From the NCBI RefSeq assembly GCF_018127745.1, contig NZ_CP072333.1:2116922-2180921 (forward strand): a stretch of DNA of 64,000 bases, in the 5' to 3' direction. Both the position numbers and the translations under genes were made by a program. Below, in pieces: positions 34,719 through 44,969 of this stretch; position 1 is the stretch's first letter, and every line of letters begins with the position of its first letter. Below the pieces are notes generated by a model. It had not been told where the DNA came from. It ran no database searches and saw only the letters and a list, made by a program, of their open reading frames with translations. This DNA is from Porphyromonas sp. oral taxon 275 (lineage in GTDB: Bacteria > Bacteroidota > Bacteroidia > Bacteroidales > Porphyromonadaceae).

Positions 34719-36266
34719 ATGAAGAAGAAGGTTATCTGGGTCATTGTCCTAGCCTTGATCTCCGCCTATAGTCTCCTTACCTGGGTGCAGTATCAGTACT
34801 ACGACAGAGTCCTGGGGCTGCGGCAGGAGGGTATGCGTCGGCAGATGAAGGAGGCGCTGGCCGAGGTGGCCGACGAGCTCCAGGTGCGCGAGCTGGTACG
34901 CTACCTCAATAAGGGAGTGGGCGAGGAGAACGGCTACTTCACCGACGTGGAGTTCCACAAGAGCAAGGTCGCCCGCCTAGACATCTGGCGGCGCAGCAAG
35001 CAGGACACGCTGGCTGTGCAGCGTGTCCTAGACTCGGATCAGGTGCTCCTGCAGATGAAGAATAAGGATAGGCAGGGCGGGCGCAATACCCGTGTGGACT
35101 TCCGGCCCTCCGACAAGCTGCTCTACGCCTACTTCGCTCGGCTGCACTCCCTCGACCGCTATATCCTCAAGTACATCTACGACGTCAACACCGTCGACAG
35201 CATCCCGCAGCTGGTCAATATCCGTCTACTGAAGAGCTTGATCCGAGAGCGCTTCGATGATAAGGACCTAGAGGGACCCTTCATCCTCTCGCTCTATGAC
35301 GGCCGTGGGCAGCTGATCTACGAGTATCACCCTGAGGAGATGCGCAGGGGCCACTGGAAGGAGGTGACGACCGTCAAGCAGCACCTCTTCGTCCCAGCCG
35401 ACGGCACCGAGTCGGGGCGTCCCTATATGGCGGTGTCGCTCGACCTAGCGCCGACGCGGGCCGAGGTCCTGAGTCTGGCGCTGCCGGGGCTGGTCTCGAC
35501 GATCCTCGTCCTGGTCTTGGGCTTCTCCGCGCTGGCCTTCCTGCTCCGTGATATCAACTTCTCGGAGCAGCGCACCAGCTTTATCAACAACATGACCCAC
35601 GAGCTGAAGACCCCCATCAGCTCGATCATCCTGGCCAATAAGCTCCTCGGCGAGCAGGCTTCCCCAGCCGTCACGACGCCCAAGCAGCGGCAGCTGCTGG
35701 GGATCATCTCGACCGAGGCGCAGCGCCTCAAGTTCCTCATCGACCGTGTGCTGCAGTTCTCCCTCCTGGAGGGGCGGGCGGGCAGCTTCACCCTCGAGCC
35801 GCTGGACGTCAACGAGCTGCTGCTACCCGTGGCGGAGATCTATACCTTCCACGCGCAGCAGAAGGGAGGCGACCTCTCCCTCGACCTAGAGGCCAGCGAG
35901 ACCTGGGTACGCGCTAGCCAGGTACACCTGCAGAATGTCTTCTTCAACCTCCTAGACAATGCCGTCAAGTACAGCCGCCCCGACGTGGCGCTGCAGCTGA
36001 CCATACGCACGGCCGACGAGGGCGACCATATCCGCATCACCATTGAGGATAATGGGCTGGGGATAGAGCGCAAGTACCTGAGGAAGATCTTCGAGCGCTT
36101 CTACCGCATCACCTCGGGCAATCAGCACGACGTGCGCGGCTTCGGCCTAGGGCTGGCCTACGTCAGCTCGGTCATCCGTCAGTGCGGTGGGCGCATCCAG
36201 CCCGAGAGCGTCGTGGGCGTGGGGACGAAGATGGTCATCCTACTGCCTACGGTCAAGGAGGGCTAA
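34719..36266 (+). CDS. rprX: Sensor histidine kinase (RprX-like)
   Basis: This 515-aa membrane kinase has a TM helix at about 5-22, a periplasmic sensor region of some 230 residues, and a second TM at about 250-272. A HisKA domain (H294 in NMTHELKTPISS) and HATPase follow: N box FFNLLDNAVKYS, G1 IEDNGLGIE, F box FERFYRIT, G2 GFGLGLAYV. Length and partner match RprX of Bacteroides and Porphyromonas, hence the symbol; orthology is inferred. The response regulator follows 109 nt later. Confidence 0.88.
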   Translation: MKKKVIWVIVLALISAYSLLTWVQYQYYDRVLGLRQEGMRRQMKEALAEVADELQVRELVRYLNKGVGEENGYFTDVEFHKSKVARLDIWRRSKQDTLAVQRVLDSDQVLLQMKNKDRQGGRNTRVDFRPSDKLLYAYFARLHSLDRYILKYIYDVNTVDSIPQLVNIRLLKSLIRERFDDKDLEGPFILSLYDGRGQLIYEYHPEEMRRGHWKEVTTVKQHLFVPADGTESGRPYMAVSLDLAPTRAEVLSLALPGLVSTILVLVLGFSALAFLLRDINFSEQRTSFINNMTHELKTPISSIILANKLLGEQASPAVTTPKQRQLLGIISTEAQRLKFLIDRVLQFSLLEGRAGSFTLEPLDVNELLLPVAEIYTFHAQQKGGDLSLDLEASETWVRASQVHLQNVFFNLLDNAVKYSRPDVALQLTIRTADEGDHIRITIEDNGLGIERKYLRKIFERFYRITSGNQHDVRGFGLGLAYVSSVIRQCGGRIQPESVVGVGTKMVILLPTVKEG

Positions 36267-36375
36267 GCCCCCAGCGTCGCTAGCCTCATGCAAAGCTAGG
36301 GCTAAGGCGCGGCGCAGTCACCATTGATAATTATCTAAGTACACCAAGCTACTGTATCTCTAACTGTATCTCTAT

Positions 36376-37098
36376 ATGAACGAGTCTATCCGGATACTGC
36401 TCTGCGAGGATGAGGAGAACCTAGGTCTGATCCTCGAGGAGCTGCTGACGAGCAAGAAGTTTGTCGTCGATCGTTGCACGGACGGCGTCGCGGGCTGGGA
36501 GGCCTTCAAGAGCCGTCGCTACGACCTCTGCCTGCTGGATATCATGATGCCCAAGCGTGACGGCCTCACGCTGGCCAAGGACATCCGCAGCGTATCGCAG
36601 GATGTCCCCATCATCTTCCTGACCGCTCTAGGGATGCGGGAGAATGTCCTCGAGGGCTTCCGCTCGGGGGCGGATGACTATATCGCCAAGCCCTTCAGCA
36701 TGGAGGAGCTGCTGCTGCGCGTCGAGGCTGTCCTACGCCGCAGCCGTAGCGAGAGCACGCGTGCCATGCAGCACGAGTACCATCTAGGGCGCTACACCTT
36801 CAATGTCACGAGCCAGACGCTAGAGATCGGGGAGACCAAGCGTAAGCTCACGACCAAGGAGTGCGAGCTGCTGACGCTGCTCTGTCAGTTCGCCAATCAG
36901 ACGCTGGAGCGTAGCCACGCCCTCAGCGTCATCTGGGGCGTGTCTGACCCCGGGGCTGGGGACTTCACCCAGCGCAGCATGGACGTCTACGTCACCAAGC
37001 TCCGCCGCATGCTCGAGGAGGATGAGCGCGTGGAGATCAAGAACGTCCACGGCAAGGGCTACAAGCTGGTCCTGCCCCCCGAGGAGAGCGTCCTCTAG
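36376..37098 (+). CDS. rprY: OmpR-family response regulator (RprY-like)
   Basis: This 240-aa protein has a receiver domain (about 5-120) with acidic pocket EDEEN, phospho-acceptor D55 in LCLLDIMMPKRDG, the switch Thr in FLTALG and Lys in YIAKPFS. The winged-helix DNA-binding domain (about 135-235) ends in 'DVYVTKLRRMLEEDE...VHGKGYKLV'. It should be phosphorylated by the kinase encoded upstream. In P. gingivalis RprY controls stress and sodium-related genes. A GC-rich hairpin (37151-37181) follows. Confidence 0.9.
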   Translation: MNESIRILLCEDEENLGLILEELLTSKKFVVDRCTDGVAGWEAFKSRRYDLCLLDIMMPKRDGLTLAKDIRSVSQDVPIIFLTALGMRENVLEGFRSGADDYIAKPFSMEELLLRVEAVLRRSRSESTRAMQHEYHLGRYTFNVTSQTLEIGETKRKLTTKECELLTLLCQFANQTLERSHALSVIWGVSDPGAGDFTQRSMDVYVTKLRRMLEEDERVEIKNVHGKGYKLVLPPEESVL

Positions 37099-37150
37099 CG
37101 GCTGCCCTCCGCATCCCTCTAGGCTAGCCCTCGTGGGCTACGAGTCCCGC

Positions 37151-37181
37151 GAGGCCGCAGCTAGCCCCTAGCTGCGGCCTC
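37151..37181 (+). terminator. Hairpin after rprY
   Basis: GAGGCCGCAGCTAG (37151-37164) pairs with 37168-37181 around CCC. There is no T-run, so efficiency is uncertain. Confidence 0.55.
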
Positions 37182-37241
37182 GCCGCTACTCATCAGACAG
37201 ATACACCTCACCCCCTCCCCACCCTTCACTACATATATATA

Positions 37242-39587
37242 ATGATGAGTAAGAATAAGAAGATCGCCAGGCCGAAGCATGCCAAGCAGAGCAGCGGCCA
37301 CGCACACCATATCACCAAGAAGGAAGTACAGCGCATCACCCGCCTCCTCCTAGAGGAGCAGGAGGACCAAGTACTCTCCTACAAGCAGGTATGCTATGCC
37401 TTTGGTAAGACCACCATGGCGCAGAAGCGTACCATCTACCATGCCCTGCAGGAGCTCTCGGAGGCGGGCGAGCTGCAGGAGCTCGAGCCCGGGCGCTTCG
37501 TCCGTGCGGGGCAGCAGACGGGGCTACGCCTGGAGGGGCGCTTCGACAACCGTGCGGGGCGTCCGAGCTTCGTCCCCGATGACCCCGAGCTGGAGCCTAT
37601 AGCCCTTGACGAGCGGGGGCTCTCGACGGCACTGCATGGCGACCGCGTCGTCCTCAGCTGCCACCGCACCCGCCGCGGGCAGCTCAAGGGGGCCCGCATC
37701 TCCGAGATCCTCGAGCGGGCGCAGGCGACCTATGTAGGTACGCTGCAGCAGTCCCGAGGCTTCACCTTCTTCGTCACGCCCAGTCGCGAGCTGCGTCAGG
37801 ACGTCTTCATCCCCGAGGCTAAGCTCAAGGGCGCTACCGCCCGCGACAAGGTGCTGGTGCAGGTTACGGACTGGGAGCCCCGAGCCAAGAACCCCAAGGG
37901 CATTGTCCTCGACGTCCTCGGGGAGGCGGGGGCCAACGATACCGAGATGCACGCCATCTTGGCCGAGTTCGGCCTGCCCTACCGCTACCCCGAGGAGGTA
38001 GAGCGTGCTGCCGAGGAGCTGACCGATGAGATCAGCGCCGAGGAGCTGAAGCACCGCGAGGACTTCCGCGGGGTGCTGACCTGCACCATTGACCCGCGCG
38101 ATGCCAAGGACTTCGACGACGCCCTTTCCTTCCGCCGCCTACCTAATGGGCGCTACGAGGTGGGCGTGCATATCGCCGATGTCAGCCACTACGTCCCCGA
38201 GGGCAGCCTCATCGACGAGGAGGCCTACCGCCGCGCCACGAGCATCTACCTCGTGGACCGCACCATCCCCATGCTCCCCGAGCGCCTGAGCAACTACCTC
38301 TGCTCGCTGCGCCCCGACGAGGACAAGTACGCCTATAGCTGCGTCTTCGAGCTGGACGCTGAGGCGCGCCTCCACGGCGCGCGCATCACGCGCAGCGTCA
38401 TCCGCAGCCAGCGCCGCTTCACCTACGAGGAGGCGCAGGAGATTATCGAGAGCGGGCAGGGCGACCATGCCGAGGCCGTGCTCACGCTGCACCGCCTGGC
38501 GCAGCAGCTGCGTGCTCGGCGCTTCGAGCGCGGTAGTATCGCCTTTGACCGCCCTGAGGTACGCTTCGAGCTCGACGCCGAGGGGCGTCCGCTGGAGGTG
38601 ATCATCAAGGAGAGCAAGCCCGCCCACCAGCTCATCGAGGAGTTCATGCTGCTGGCCAATCGCACCGTCGCCGAGCGCATCGCCGATGCTACGCGCCGCG
38701 ACATTCAGCCGCCGCTGCGCCACGAGGGCAAGGCGCCGACCTTCGTCTACCGTGTCCACGAGGCGCCCGACGAGGAGAAGCTGCATAGTCTGGCCGACTT
38801 CGTCCGTCCCTTCGGCTACCAGCTGCGCTGGCAGGGTGGGGGTGAGGCTGTGGCTCGGAGCCTCAACGAGCTGCTCGCCGCCATCAAGGGGCGCCCCGAG
38901 GAGGCGATGATCTCCATGCTCGCCATCCGCTCTATGGCCAAGGCGCGCTATACGACGACCCACATCGGGCACTACGGCCTTGGCTTCGAGAGCTACACGC
39001 ACTTCACCTCGCCCATACGCCGCTACCCTGACCTCATGGTGCACCGTCTCCTGACGCGCTACCTCATCGAGGGCAAGCGCAGTGCTGACCTCGGCCGTGC
39101 CGAGGAGCGTTGCGACCACTCCTCTGAGATGGAGTCGCTGGCGGCTAATGCCGAGCGCGCCTCGATCAAGTACAAGCAGGTCGAGTACATGATCCCCCGC
39201 CTCGGGCAGCAGTTCTGGGGCATCGTCACGGGGCTGGCCGACTGGGGCATCTATGTCGAGCTGGAGGAGAACAAGTGCGAGGGGCTCATCCCCGCACGTG
39301 AGCTGACGGATGACTACTACGAGTACGACGAGGCTAACTATTGCCTCGTGGGGCGCCATACGGGGCGCCGCTACCGCCTCGGCGATCGCCTCGAGGTGAC
39401 CGTAGCGCAGGCCAACCTCGAACGCAAGCAGCTGGACTTCGTCCTCGCAGGAGCGGAGGACGAGGCGCCGCGCCGCGGGATGTATGCCCGTGGTAAGGGC
39501 GGCAGCCGCTCGGGTGGCAAGGGTAAGGATAAGGGCGCGCGCAGCCACAAGGCCCCCAGCAAGGGGCGTGGCCGCCGCCAGCGCTAG
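37242..39587 (+). CDS. rnr: Ribonuclease R
   Basis: This 781-aa protein has an N-terminal lysine-rich tail and winged-helix region (about 30-85), cold-shock domains (about 90-260), the RNB catalytic domain (about 270-610) with the Asp cluster 'DPRDAKDFDDAL', then an S1 domain (about 655-735: GIVTGLADWGIYVELEENKCEG) and a basic C-terminal tail (SRSGGKGKDKGARSHK). It degrades structured RNA 3' to 5' and works with tmRNA in quality control; the tmRNA gene is also in this window. The start could be either of two adjacent ATGs at 37242 and 37245. Confidence 0.95.
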   Translation: MMSKNKKIARPKHAKQSSGHAHHITKKEVQRITRLLLEEQEDQVLSYKQVCYAFGKTTMAQKRTIYHALQELSEAGELQELEPGRFVRAGQQTGLRLEGRFDNRAGRPSFVPDDPELEPIALDERGLSTALHGDRVVLSCHRTRRGQLKGARISEILERAQATYVGTLQQSRGFTFFVTPSRELRQDVFIPEAKLKGATARDKVLVQVTDWEPRAKNPKGIVLDVLGEAGANDTEMHAILAEFGLPYRYPEEVERAAEELTDEISAEELKHREDFRGVLTCTIDPRDAKDFDDALSFRRLPNGRYEVGVHIADVSHYVPEGSLIDEEAYRRATSIYLVDRTIPMLPERLSNYLCSLRPDEDKYAYSCVFELDAEARLHGARITRSVIRSQRRFTYEEAQEIIESGQGDHAEAVLTLHRLAQQLRARRFERGSIAFDRPEVRFELDAEGRPLEVIIKESKPAHQLIEEFMLLANRTVAERIADATRRDIQPPLRHEGKAPTFVYRVHEAPDEEKLHSLADFVRPFGYQLRWQGGGEAVARSLNELLAAIKGRPEEAMISMLAIRSMAKARYTTTHIGHYGLGFESYTHFTSPIRRYPDLMVHRLLTRYLIEGKRSADLGRAEERCDHSSEMESLAANAERASIKYKQVEYMIPRLGQQFWGIVTGLADWGIYVELEENKCEGLIPARELTDDYYEYDEANYCLVGRHTGRRYRLGDRLEVTVAQANLERKQLDFVLAGAEDEAPRRGMYARGKGGSRSGGKGKDKGARSHKAPSKGRGRRQR

Positions 39588-39630
39588 CCTCACAGCAGTG
39601 CGGCCTAGACCGCACAGATACCTCTTAGAT

Positions 39631-39672
39631 CCACAGGGGGAAGGGCTCGAGCCCTTCCCCCTGTGGCTTTTA
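39631..39672 (+). terminator. Terminator of rnr
   Basis: A perfect 18-bp palindromic stem (39631-39648 with 39649-39666) is followed by CTTTTA. Confidence 0.85.
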
Positions 39673-39747
39673 TGAAGCCTAGGCCTTAGTAGGGCGAGCC
39701 TTCTCGCAAGCCAGAGAGGCGAAGGAGGCGGCATAGGATATATCGAG

Positions 39748-40935
39748 GGGTCGCCCCAGCAGGGCTCTGTATTATTTGCTGTGGCTTACCCAGGGTTTGG
39801 TCGCCCTTTCAGGGCTACGCACCCTGGGCTTTGTAGGGGTCGCCCCTATAGGGGCTTATCCTTCCCGCTGGAGTAAGCTAGTAGCGCGCTCAGCGAGTGC
39901 GTCTATCCGCCTGGCGCAAGGCCGCAGCGTGCTCGGCCAGTGCGTCTGTCCTTTTGGGAAAACCTATGCCTTACAGCATCTGATGCCCAGCTCGATGGCA
40001 TCTCGTACTGAGCCCAAGCCCCCTGCAGGGCTCTGTATTATTTGCTGTGGCTAACCCAGGGTTTGGTCGCCCTTGCAGGGCTACGCACCCTGGGCTTTGT
40101 AGGGGTCGCCCCTATAGGGGCTTATCCTTCCCGCTGGAGTAAGCTAGCAGTGCGCTCAGCGAGTGCGTCTATCCGCTGGAGCAAGGTCGCAGCGCACTCG
40201 GCCAGTGCGTCTGTCCTTTTGGTGAAGCCCATGCCTTACAGCATCTGATGCCCAGCTCGATGGCATCTCGTCCTGAGCCCAAGCCCCCTGCGGGGCTCTG
40301 TATTATTTGCTGTGGCTTACCTAGGGTTTGGTCGCCCTTGCAGGGCTACGCACCCTGGGCTTTGTAGGGGTCGCCCCTATAGGGGCTTATCCTTCCTGCT
40401 GGAGTAAGGCGGCAGCGCGCTCAGCGAGTGCGTCTATCCGCCTGGCGCGAGGCTGCGGCGTGCTCAGCCAGTGCGTCTGTCCTTTTGGGGAAACCTATGC
40501 CTTACAGCATCCTGATGCCTAGCTCGATGGCATCTCGTCCTGAGCCCAAGCCCCCTGTAGGGCTCTGTATTATTTGCGATGGTTTACCCAGGGTTTGGTC
40601 GCCCTTGCAGGGCTACGCACCCTGGGCTTTGGGGAGGGATCGCCCCTATAGGGGCTTGCACGGCCGTTGGGGTAAGTCCGGGGCTGCAATCCCGAAGCCC
40701 TGCGGGGGGGGAGACCCACAGCACGGCCCTTTTCCACAGCGCGGCCCTTTTATCCCATGTAGTGCGGGGTGAGGTATTATGCCCCGATAGTCGAGCCCCT
40801 TGGCTAGTTGCCTGGCGGCGAGGTAAGCCCCAGCGGGGCGACCCTTTTCAAAGCCCAGGGTGCGTAGCCCTGCAAGGGCGACCAAACCCTGGGTAGGAGA
40901 TTGCACCCGACGACAGAGCCCTACAGGGGCGACCC
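39748..40935. mobile_element. MITE-like element B with a 266-bp minisatellite
   Basis: The word GCTCTGTATTATTTGC starts near-identical units at 39764, 40030, 40295 and 40562, giving three full copies of 265-267 bp and a partial fourth. Each unit holds the hairpin CCCAGGGTTTGGTCGCCC...GCACCCTGGG followed by GTCGCCCCTATAGGGGCTT. The right end (about 40850-40935) is an inverted copy of the left end (GGGTCGCCCC...AGGGCTCTG...CCCAGGGTTTGGTCGCCC), so the element is bounded by imperfect inverted repeats of about 85 bp sharing words with those of element A. No transposase is present. Confidence 0.75.
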
Positions 40936-40950
40936 TCCAAACGTTAGCTG

Positions 40951-41060
40951 CGCTGAGGAATATCCCTTAGCGTAGCTCACTGATATCCCTGACGGGCGTG
41001 AGGGCCGTCCCTCGGCGCGCTGATGGATATCCCTCAGCCTCGGGGGGACTTATCCCTCGG
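40951..41060. repeat. 22-bp GATATCCCTCA repeat array
   Basis: About five degenerate units directly follow element B, as another array directly follows element A. Confidence 0.7.
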
Positions 41061-41608
41061 GATGCTGGCGGGTGCGGAGCTGCTGCGTCGGCCCTCGGGG
41101 AGGGAGGCTGCTCCGCTGCCTGCCTCGGCCTTCGCCCTTGACCTTCGGCGAGTGGCTGGCAGGGAGGCTTGAGGAGGGCAAAAAGTAGGGAAAAGCGAGC
41201 CCAAAAGCATTTCGGCGGAGGCTGCGAGTTCGCTCGGGGCGCCTTTGAGGCGGCTCGGGAGGGTCGTTTTCATAAAATGAAGAGAAAATTCAGAGCCTGG
41301 GGAGACTTTCGTTTTTTCAAAGAATTTAACTTTCGCCCTCGTGGGGGCTGGCGCGCCCGCATTAGTCTTTTTCGATGCCTTGATCTAGTGCCTAGCCCCG
41401 GTACAAGGGTCTCTCAAGTGCGCCCTCATCGGCTGGCTGCACCCCGAGATCTTAGGGGGCCTAGCCCGCCGCACGAGGGGCAGCGCGCTGAGATCCCAGT
41501 GGAGGCAAAGTGGTTAATAAGTGTAAAGGTATTTAATAACAAATTTAGGAAAGAAATTTCCTAATTTTCAGCGCTTTATCATCCCTAGGTTTCGCTAAAA
41601 AAATTACC

Positions 41609-41616
41609 TATATTTG
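41609..41616 (+). promoter_or_regulatory. Candidate -7 box for the second susC operon
   Basis: TATATTTG matches TAnnTTTG in an AT-rich patch, 118 nt upstream of susC. TTTC at 41590 is too near to be a standard -33 box. Confidence 0.5.
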
Positions 41617-41733
41617 CCCCGTGGATGAGCTCCCTCCCCAGGCGCTGCCCTCGGGCTCGGGCTCGTCTCCCAAATAAGGACAATAAACGCAACGTGTATA
41701 AGAAGCACTAACTACCACTTAACAAGAACACCT

Positions 41734-44700
41734 ATGGGAAGCAACTACGCCCACAAGGAAACGAGCAGACGCGGCATCAGCCGTGTGCTCTGTCTCATGG
41801 TAGGACTCTCGCTGCCGATGCTCATCGGCGCTGGCGTCACACCGCTCCAGGCTGCAGAGACTAATACCACAGCCCAGGCACCAGGCCCTAAACAGACCAA
41901 GAAGATCGTCGGTGTCGTCTCGGACTCCAAGACGGGCGAGCCCATCATCGGGGCTGCCGTACGCCTCAAGGGGTCGAGCCAAGGGGTAATCACCGACATC
42001 GAAGGGCACTTTGAGATCCAGGCCGCACCTGGCGATCAGCTCTTCGTCTCCTCGGTGGGCTATACCTCCAAGACCATCCGTGTCGAGAAGACGACCATCC
42101 TCTCCATCACCCTCTCCGAGGACGCTAAGACGCTGCAGAACGTCGTCGTCACCGCCTTCGGTACGGGGCAGAAGAAGGAGTCCGTCACGGGGTCGATCCA
42201 GACGGTACGTCCTATGGAGCTCAAGATCCCCTCGGCTAACCTCTCCAACGCCTTCGCCGGACGTCTGGCGGGGGTCATCGCCTACCAGCGTAGTGGGGAG
42301 CCTGGGTCCAACGGCTCAGACTTCTTCATCCGTGGGGTCGCCTCTATGAACTCGCAGGCTCCGCTCATCGTCCTCGACGGGGTAGAGATCAGCCGCGCTG
42401 ACCTCAACGCCCTCGACCCCGAGGTCATCGAGAGCTTCTCCGTCCTGAAGGATGCTACCGCCTCTGCCATGTACGGTACGCGTGGGGCTAACGGGGTGCT
42501 CATCATCAAGACCAAGAGTGGTGCCGACCTCGACCGCCCCGTCATCGGTGTGCGTATCGAGAACTACATCAACATGCCTGTCCAGCTGCCCAAGCTCGCC
42601 AACGCCGAGACCTACATGCGTCTCTACAACGAGGCTGTGACGAACCAGGGCTCGGGCTCGCTGCTCTACAGCGAAGACCGCATCCGCAAGACCCTCTCTG
42701 GGGAGGACCGCTACCTCTATCCTAATGTAGACTGGTACAAGGAGCTCTTCAACGACGTCACCTACAACCAGCGTGCGAACTTCAACGTACGTGGGGGGAC
42801 GAGCAAGATCACCTACTTCCTCAACGCCAACGTCAACCATGAGACGGGGATGCTGAAGGGTCGAAGCAAAGACTTCTTCTCCTACGACAACAACATTAAC
42901 CTGATGAAGTACGCCTTCCAGAATAATGTTGACTTCCACCTCTCGCCCTCGGCGACCATCGCCATGCAGCTCAATGCGCAGCTCTCCAACTTCCACGGGC
43001 CCGTCACCGCGAGCAACGGGAATGGTAGTGCTAGCGACATCTACAAGGGGATCATGGACATCAACCCCGTGGACTTCCCCGTCATGTGGCCGCAGAACGA
43101 CAGTCAGTGGGTACGCTGGGGGGGCTATCGTCTGGGCTCGAACAATGCCTGGAACCCCGTAGCTGATGCTTCGAGCGGGTACAAGGATACCTTCGAGAGC
43201 ACCGTCATCGCCAACCTGAACTACACGCAGAAGCTGGACTTCATCACCAAGGGCCTCAGCTTTAAGGGGCTTGCCTCCTTCAAGAACTGGAGCACCTCGA
43301 CCACCTTCCGCCACCAGGGCTACAATATCTATCAGAACAAGAGCGATAATAAGCTCCCCGATGGAGACTACGACCTCAAGATGGCTAACGGTGGGGACCC
43401 CTCGCGTCCTGTCCTCGGTACGGGTGGGAACTCGGCTGGGGACCGTCGCTTCTACCTCCAGGCCTTCCTGAACTACGACCGCACCTTCGGCAAGCACAAT
43501 GTCGCTGGGATGCTGCTCTACAATCAGGATGAGCACGTGGTGAACAACCCCAACAACGACCTCATCCGCTCGCTCCCGCACCGCCGTCAGGGCTACGCTG
43601 CTCGTGTCAACTACGAGTACGATGGCCGCTACATGGTAGAGGTCAACGCCGGGATCTCGGGCTCGGAGAACTTCGCCAAGGGACACCGCTATGGTTTCTT
43701 CCCCTCCTTCTCGGCTGGGTGGAACATCAGCAACGAAGCCTTCTGGCAGCCCCTCAAGAAGGCCGTCAACAACCTCAAGCTCCGTGCCTCCTACGGTCTT
43801 GCGGGTAATGACCAGGCTGGGGAGCGCTTCGTCTACCTCGATGTCGTAGACAATAGCTCCAACGATCGCCCCTACTTCCAGACTGGCTTCGATGGCCAGA
43901 CCGAAGGGCGCCGCGGGCCGCTCTTCAAGCGCTTCCTCAACGAGGATATCACCTGGGAAATCGCGCGCAAGCTCAATGTCGGCTTCGACATCTCGGTGCT
44001 GCGTATGCTCAACCTCACGGTGGACTTCTTCCAGGAGCATCGTACCAACGTCTTCCAGGAGAAGCAGTCCATCCCCAACTACTTCGGTACGGCTGCCTCT
44101 AAGATCTATGGGAACTTCGCCGAGGTCAAGAACTGGGGGGTCGATATGTCTGCCGAGCTGAACAAGCAGCTCTCCAAGGACCTGACGATGCAGCTGCGTG
44201 GTACCTTCACCTTCGCACGTAACCGTGTCGTGAAGTACGACGAGGCGCCTAACCTCCGTCCTACGCGTCGCCAGGTAGGCCGTAGCCTCTTCACCTACAC
44301 GGGCTACGTCGCCGATGGCTACTACATCGACCAGGCCGACATCGCCCACAGCCCTAAGAGCACGCTCAATAACATCGCTGTCGCCCCCGGGGATATCAAG
44401 TACCTCGACCAGCCCGACGAGCATGGCAAGTACGATGGGATCATCGACGAGAACGACCAGGTACCCCTCGGCTACTCCACGGTGCCTGAGATCAACTACG
44501 GTCTCGGGGGTACCTTCACCTACAAGCAGTGGGACTTCGGCTTCCACCTCCAGGGTCAGGCGCACACCTCGCTCATGATGTCGGGCTTCAGCCCCTTCGG
44601 TACGAACACTCGCCGCAACGTCCTGCAGTGGATCGCCGACAACCACTGGAGCAAGGACAATCAGAATCCTCACGCACTCTATCCTCGCCTGACGGAGTAC

Positions 44701-44937
44701 GACAACAACCAGAATACGAAGAACTCGACGCACTGGCTGCGTGACGCCTCCTTCCTTAAGCTCCGTAGCCTCGAGATCGGCTACCGCTTCAAGATGGCAC
44801 GTGTCTACGTCAACGCCAACAACCTGCTGACGCTCTCCTCCTTCAAGCTCTGGGATCCTGAAATGGGTGGCGGTAAGGGCATGTCCTACCCACTGCAGCG
44901 CACCTTCAACCTCGGGGTGAACTTCACCTTCAAGTAG
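41734..44937 (+). CDS. SusC/RagA-family TonB-dependent receptor
   Basis: This 1067-aa outer-membrane receptor has an atypically long signal region (MGSNYAHKETSRRGISRVL, hydrophobic core about 20-45). A carboxypeptidase-like domain follows (about 55-130: KIVGVVSDSKTGEPIIGAAV), then the plug (FFIRGVASMNSQAPLIVLDG; VLKDATASAMYGTRGANGVL) and the barrel ending LGVNFTFK. It heads an operon with a SusD partner, an F5/8-like lipoprotein and an M60-like peptidase, so its likely ligand comes from mucin or other glycoproteins; this is inference. Confidence 0.94.
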   Translation: MGSNYAHKETSRRGISRVLCLMVGLSLPMLIGAGVTPLQAAETNTTAQAPGPKQTKKIVGVVSDSKTGEPIIGAAVRLKGSSQGVITDIEGHFEIQAAPGDQLFVSSVGYTSKTIRVEKTTILSITLSEDAKTLQNVVVTAFGTGQKKESVTGSIQTVRPMELKIPSANLSNAFAGRLAGVIAYQRSGEPGSNGSDFFIRGVASMNSQAPLIVLDGVEISRADLNALDPEVIESFSVLKDATASAMYGTRGANGVLIIKTKSGADLDRPVIGVRIENYINMPVQLPKLANAETYMRLYNEAVTNQGSGSLLYSEDRIRKTLSGEDRYLYPNVDWYKELFNDVTYNQRANFNVRGGTSKITYFLNANVNHETGMLKGRSKDFFSYDNNINLMKYAFQNNVDFHLSPSATIAMQLNAQLSNFHGPVTASNGNGSASDIYKGIMDINPVDFPVMWPQNDSQWVRWGGYRLGSNNAWNPVADASSGYKDTFESTVIANLNYTQKLDFITKGLSFKGLASFKNWSTSTTFRHQGYNIYQNKSDNKLPDGDYDLKMANGGDPSRPVLGTGGNSAGDRRFYLQAFLNYDRTFGKHNVAGMLLYNQDEHVVNNPNNDLIRSLPHRRQGYAARVNYEYDGRYMVEVNAGISGSENFAKGHRYGFFPSFSAGWNISNEAFWQPLKKAVNNLKLRASYGLAGNDQAGERFVYLDVVDNSSNDRPYFQTGFDGQTEGRRGPLFKRFLNEDITWEIARKLNVGFDISVLRMLNLTVDFFQEHRTNVFQEKQSIPNYFGTAASKIYGNFAEVKNWGVDMSAELNKQLSKDLTMQLRGTFTFARNRVVKYDEAPNLRPTRRQVGRSLFTYTGYVADGYYIDQADIAHSPKSTLNNIAVAPGDIKYLDQPDEHGKYDGIIDENDQVPLGYSTVPEINYGLGGTFTYKQWDFGFHLQGQAHTSLMMSGFSPFGTNTRRNVLQWIADNHWSKDNQNPHALYPRLTEYDNNQNTKNSTHWLRDASFLKLRSLEIGYRFKMARVYVNANNLLTLSSFKLWDPEMGGGKGMSYPLQRTFNLGVNFTFK

Positions 44938-44969
44938 CCTGATTACGCACCTACTTACTGAATCAAGCA

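Larger units (their letters stand above)
39588..41733. other. Long non-coding gap between rnr and susC
   Basis: The stretch holds the rnr terminator, repeat element B (39748-40935), a 22-bp array (40951-41060), and about 550 bp before susC that turns markedly AT-rich between 41260 and 41610. The repeated short frames of 64-114 codons are translations of the 266-bp repeat unit and are not counted as genes. Confidence 0.65.

Noticed and set aside
38139..39734. 531-codon minus-strand frame opposite rnr
   Set aside because: The plus strand encodes RNase R with catalytic and S1 domains; the reverse frame also runs through the rnr terminator.
39776..40772. Several short repeated frames (MLWLTQGLVAL...-type) that could look like a small protein family
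   Set aside because: They are translations of the 266-bp repeat unit; they contain the palindromic hairpins and have no start-site or promoter signals.
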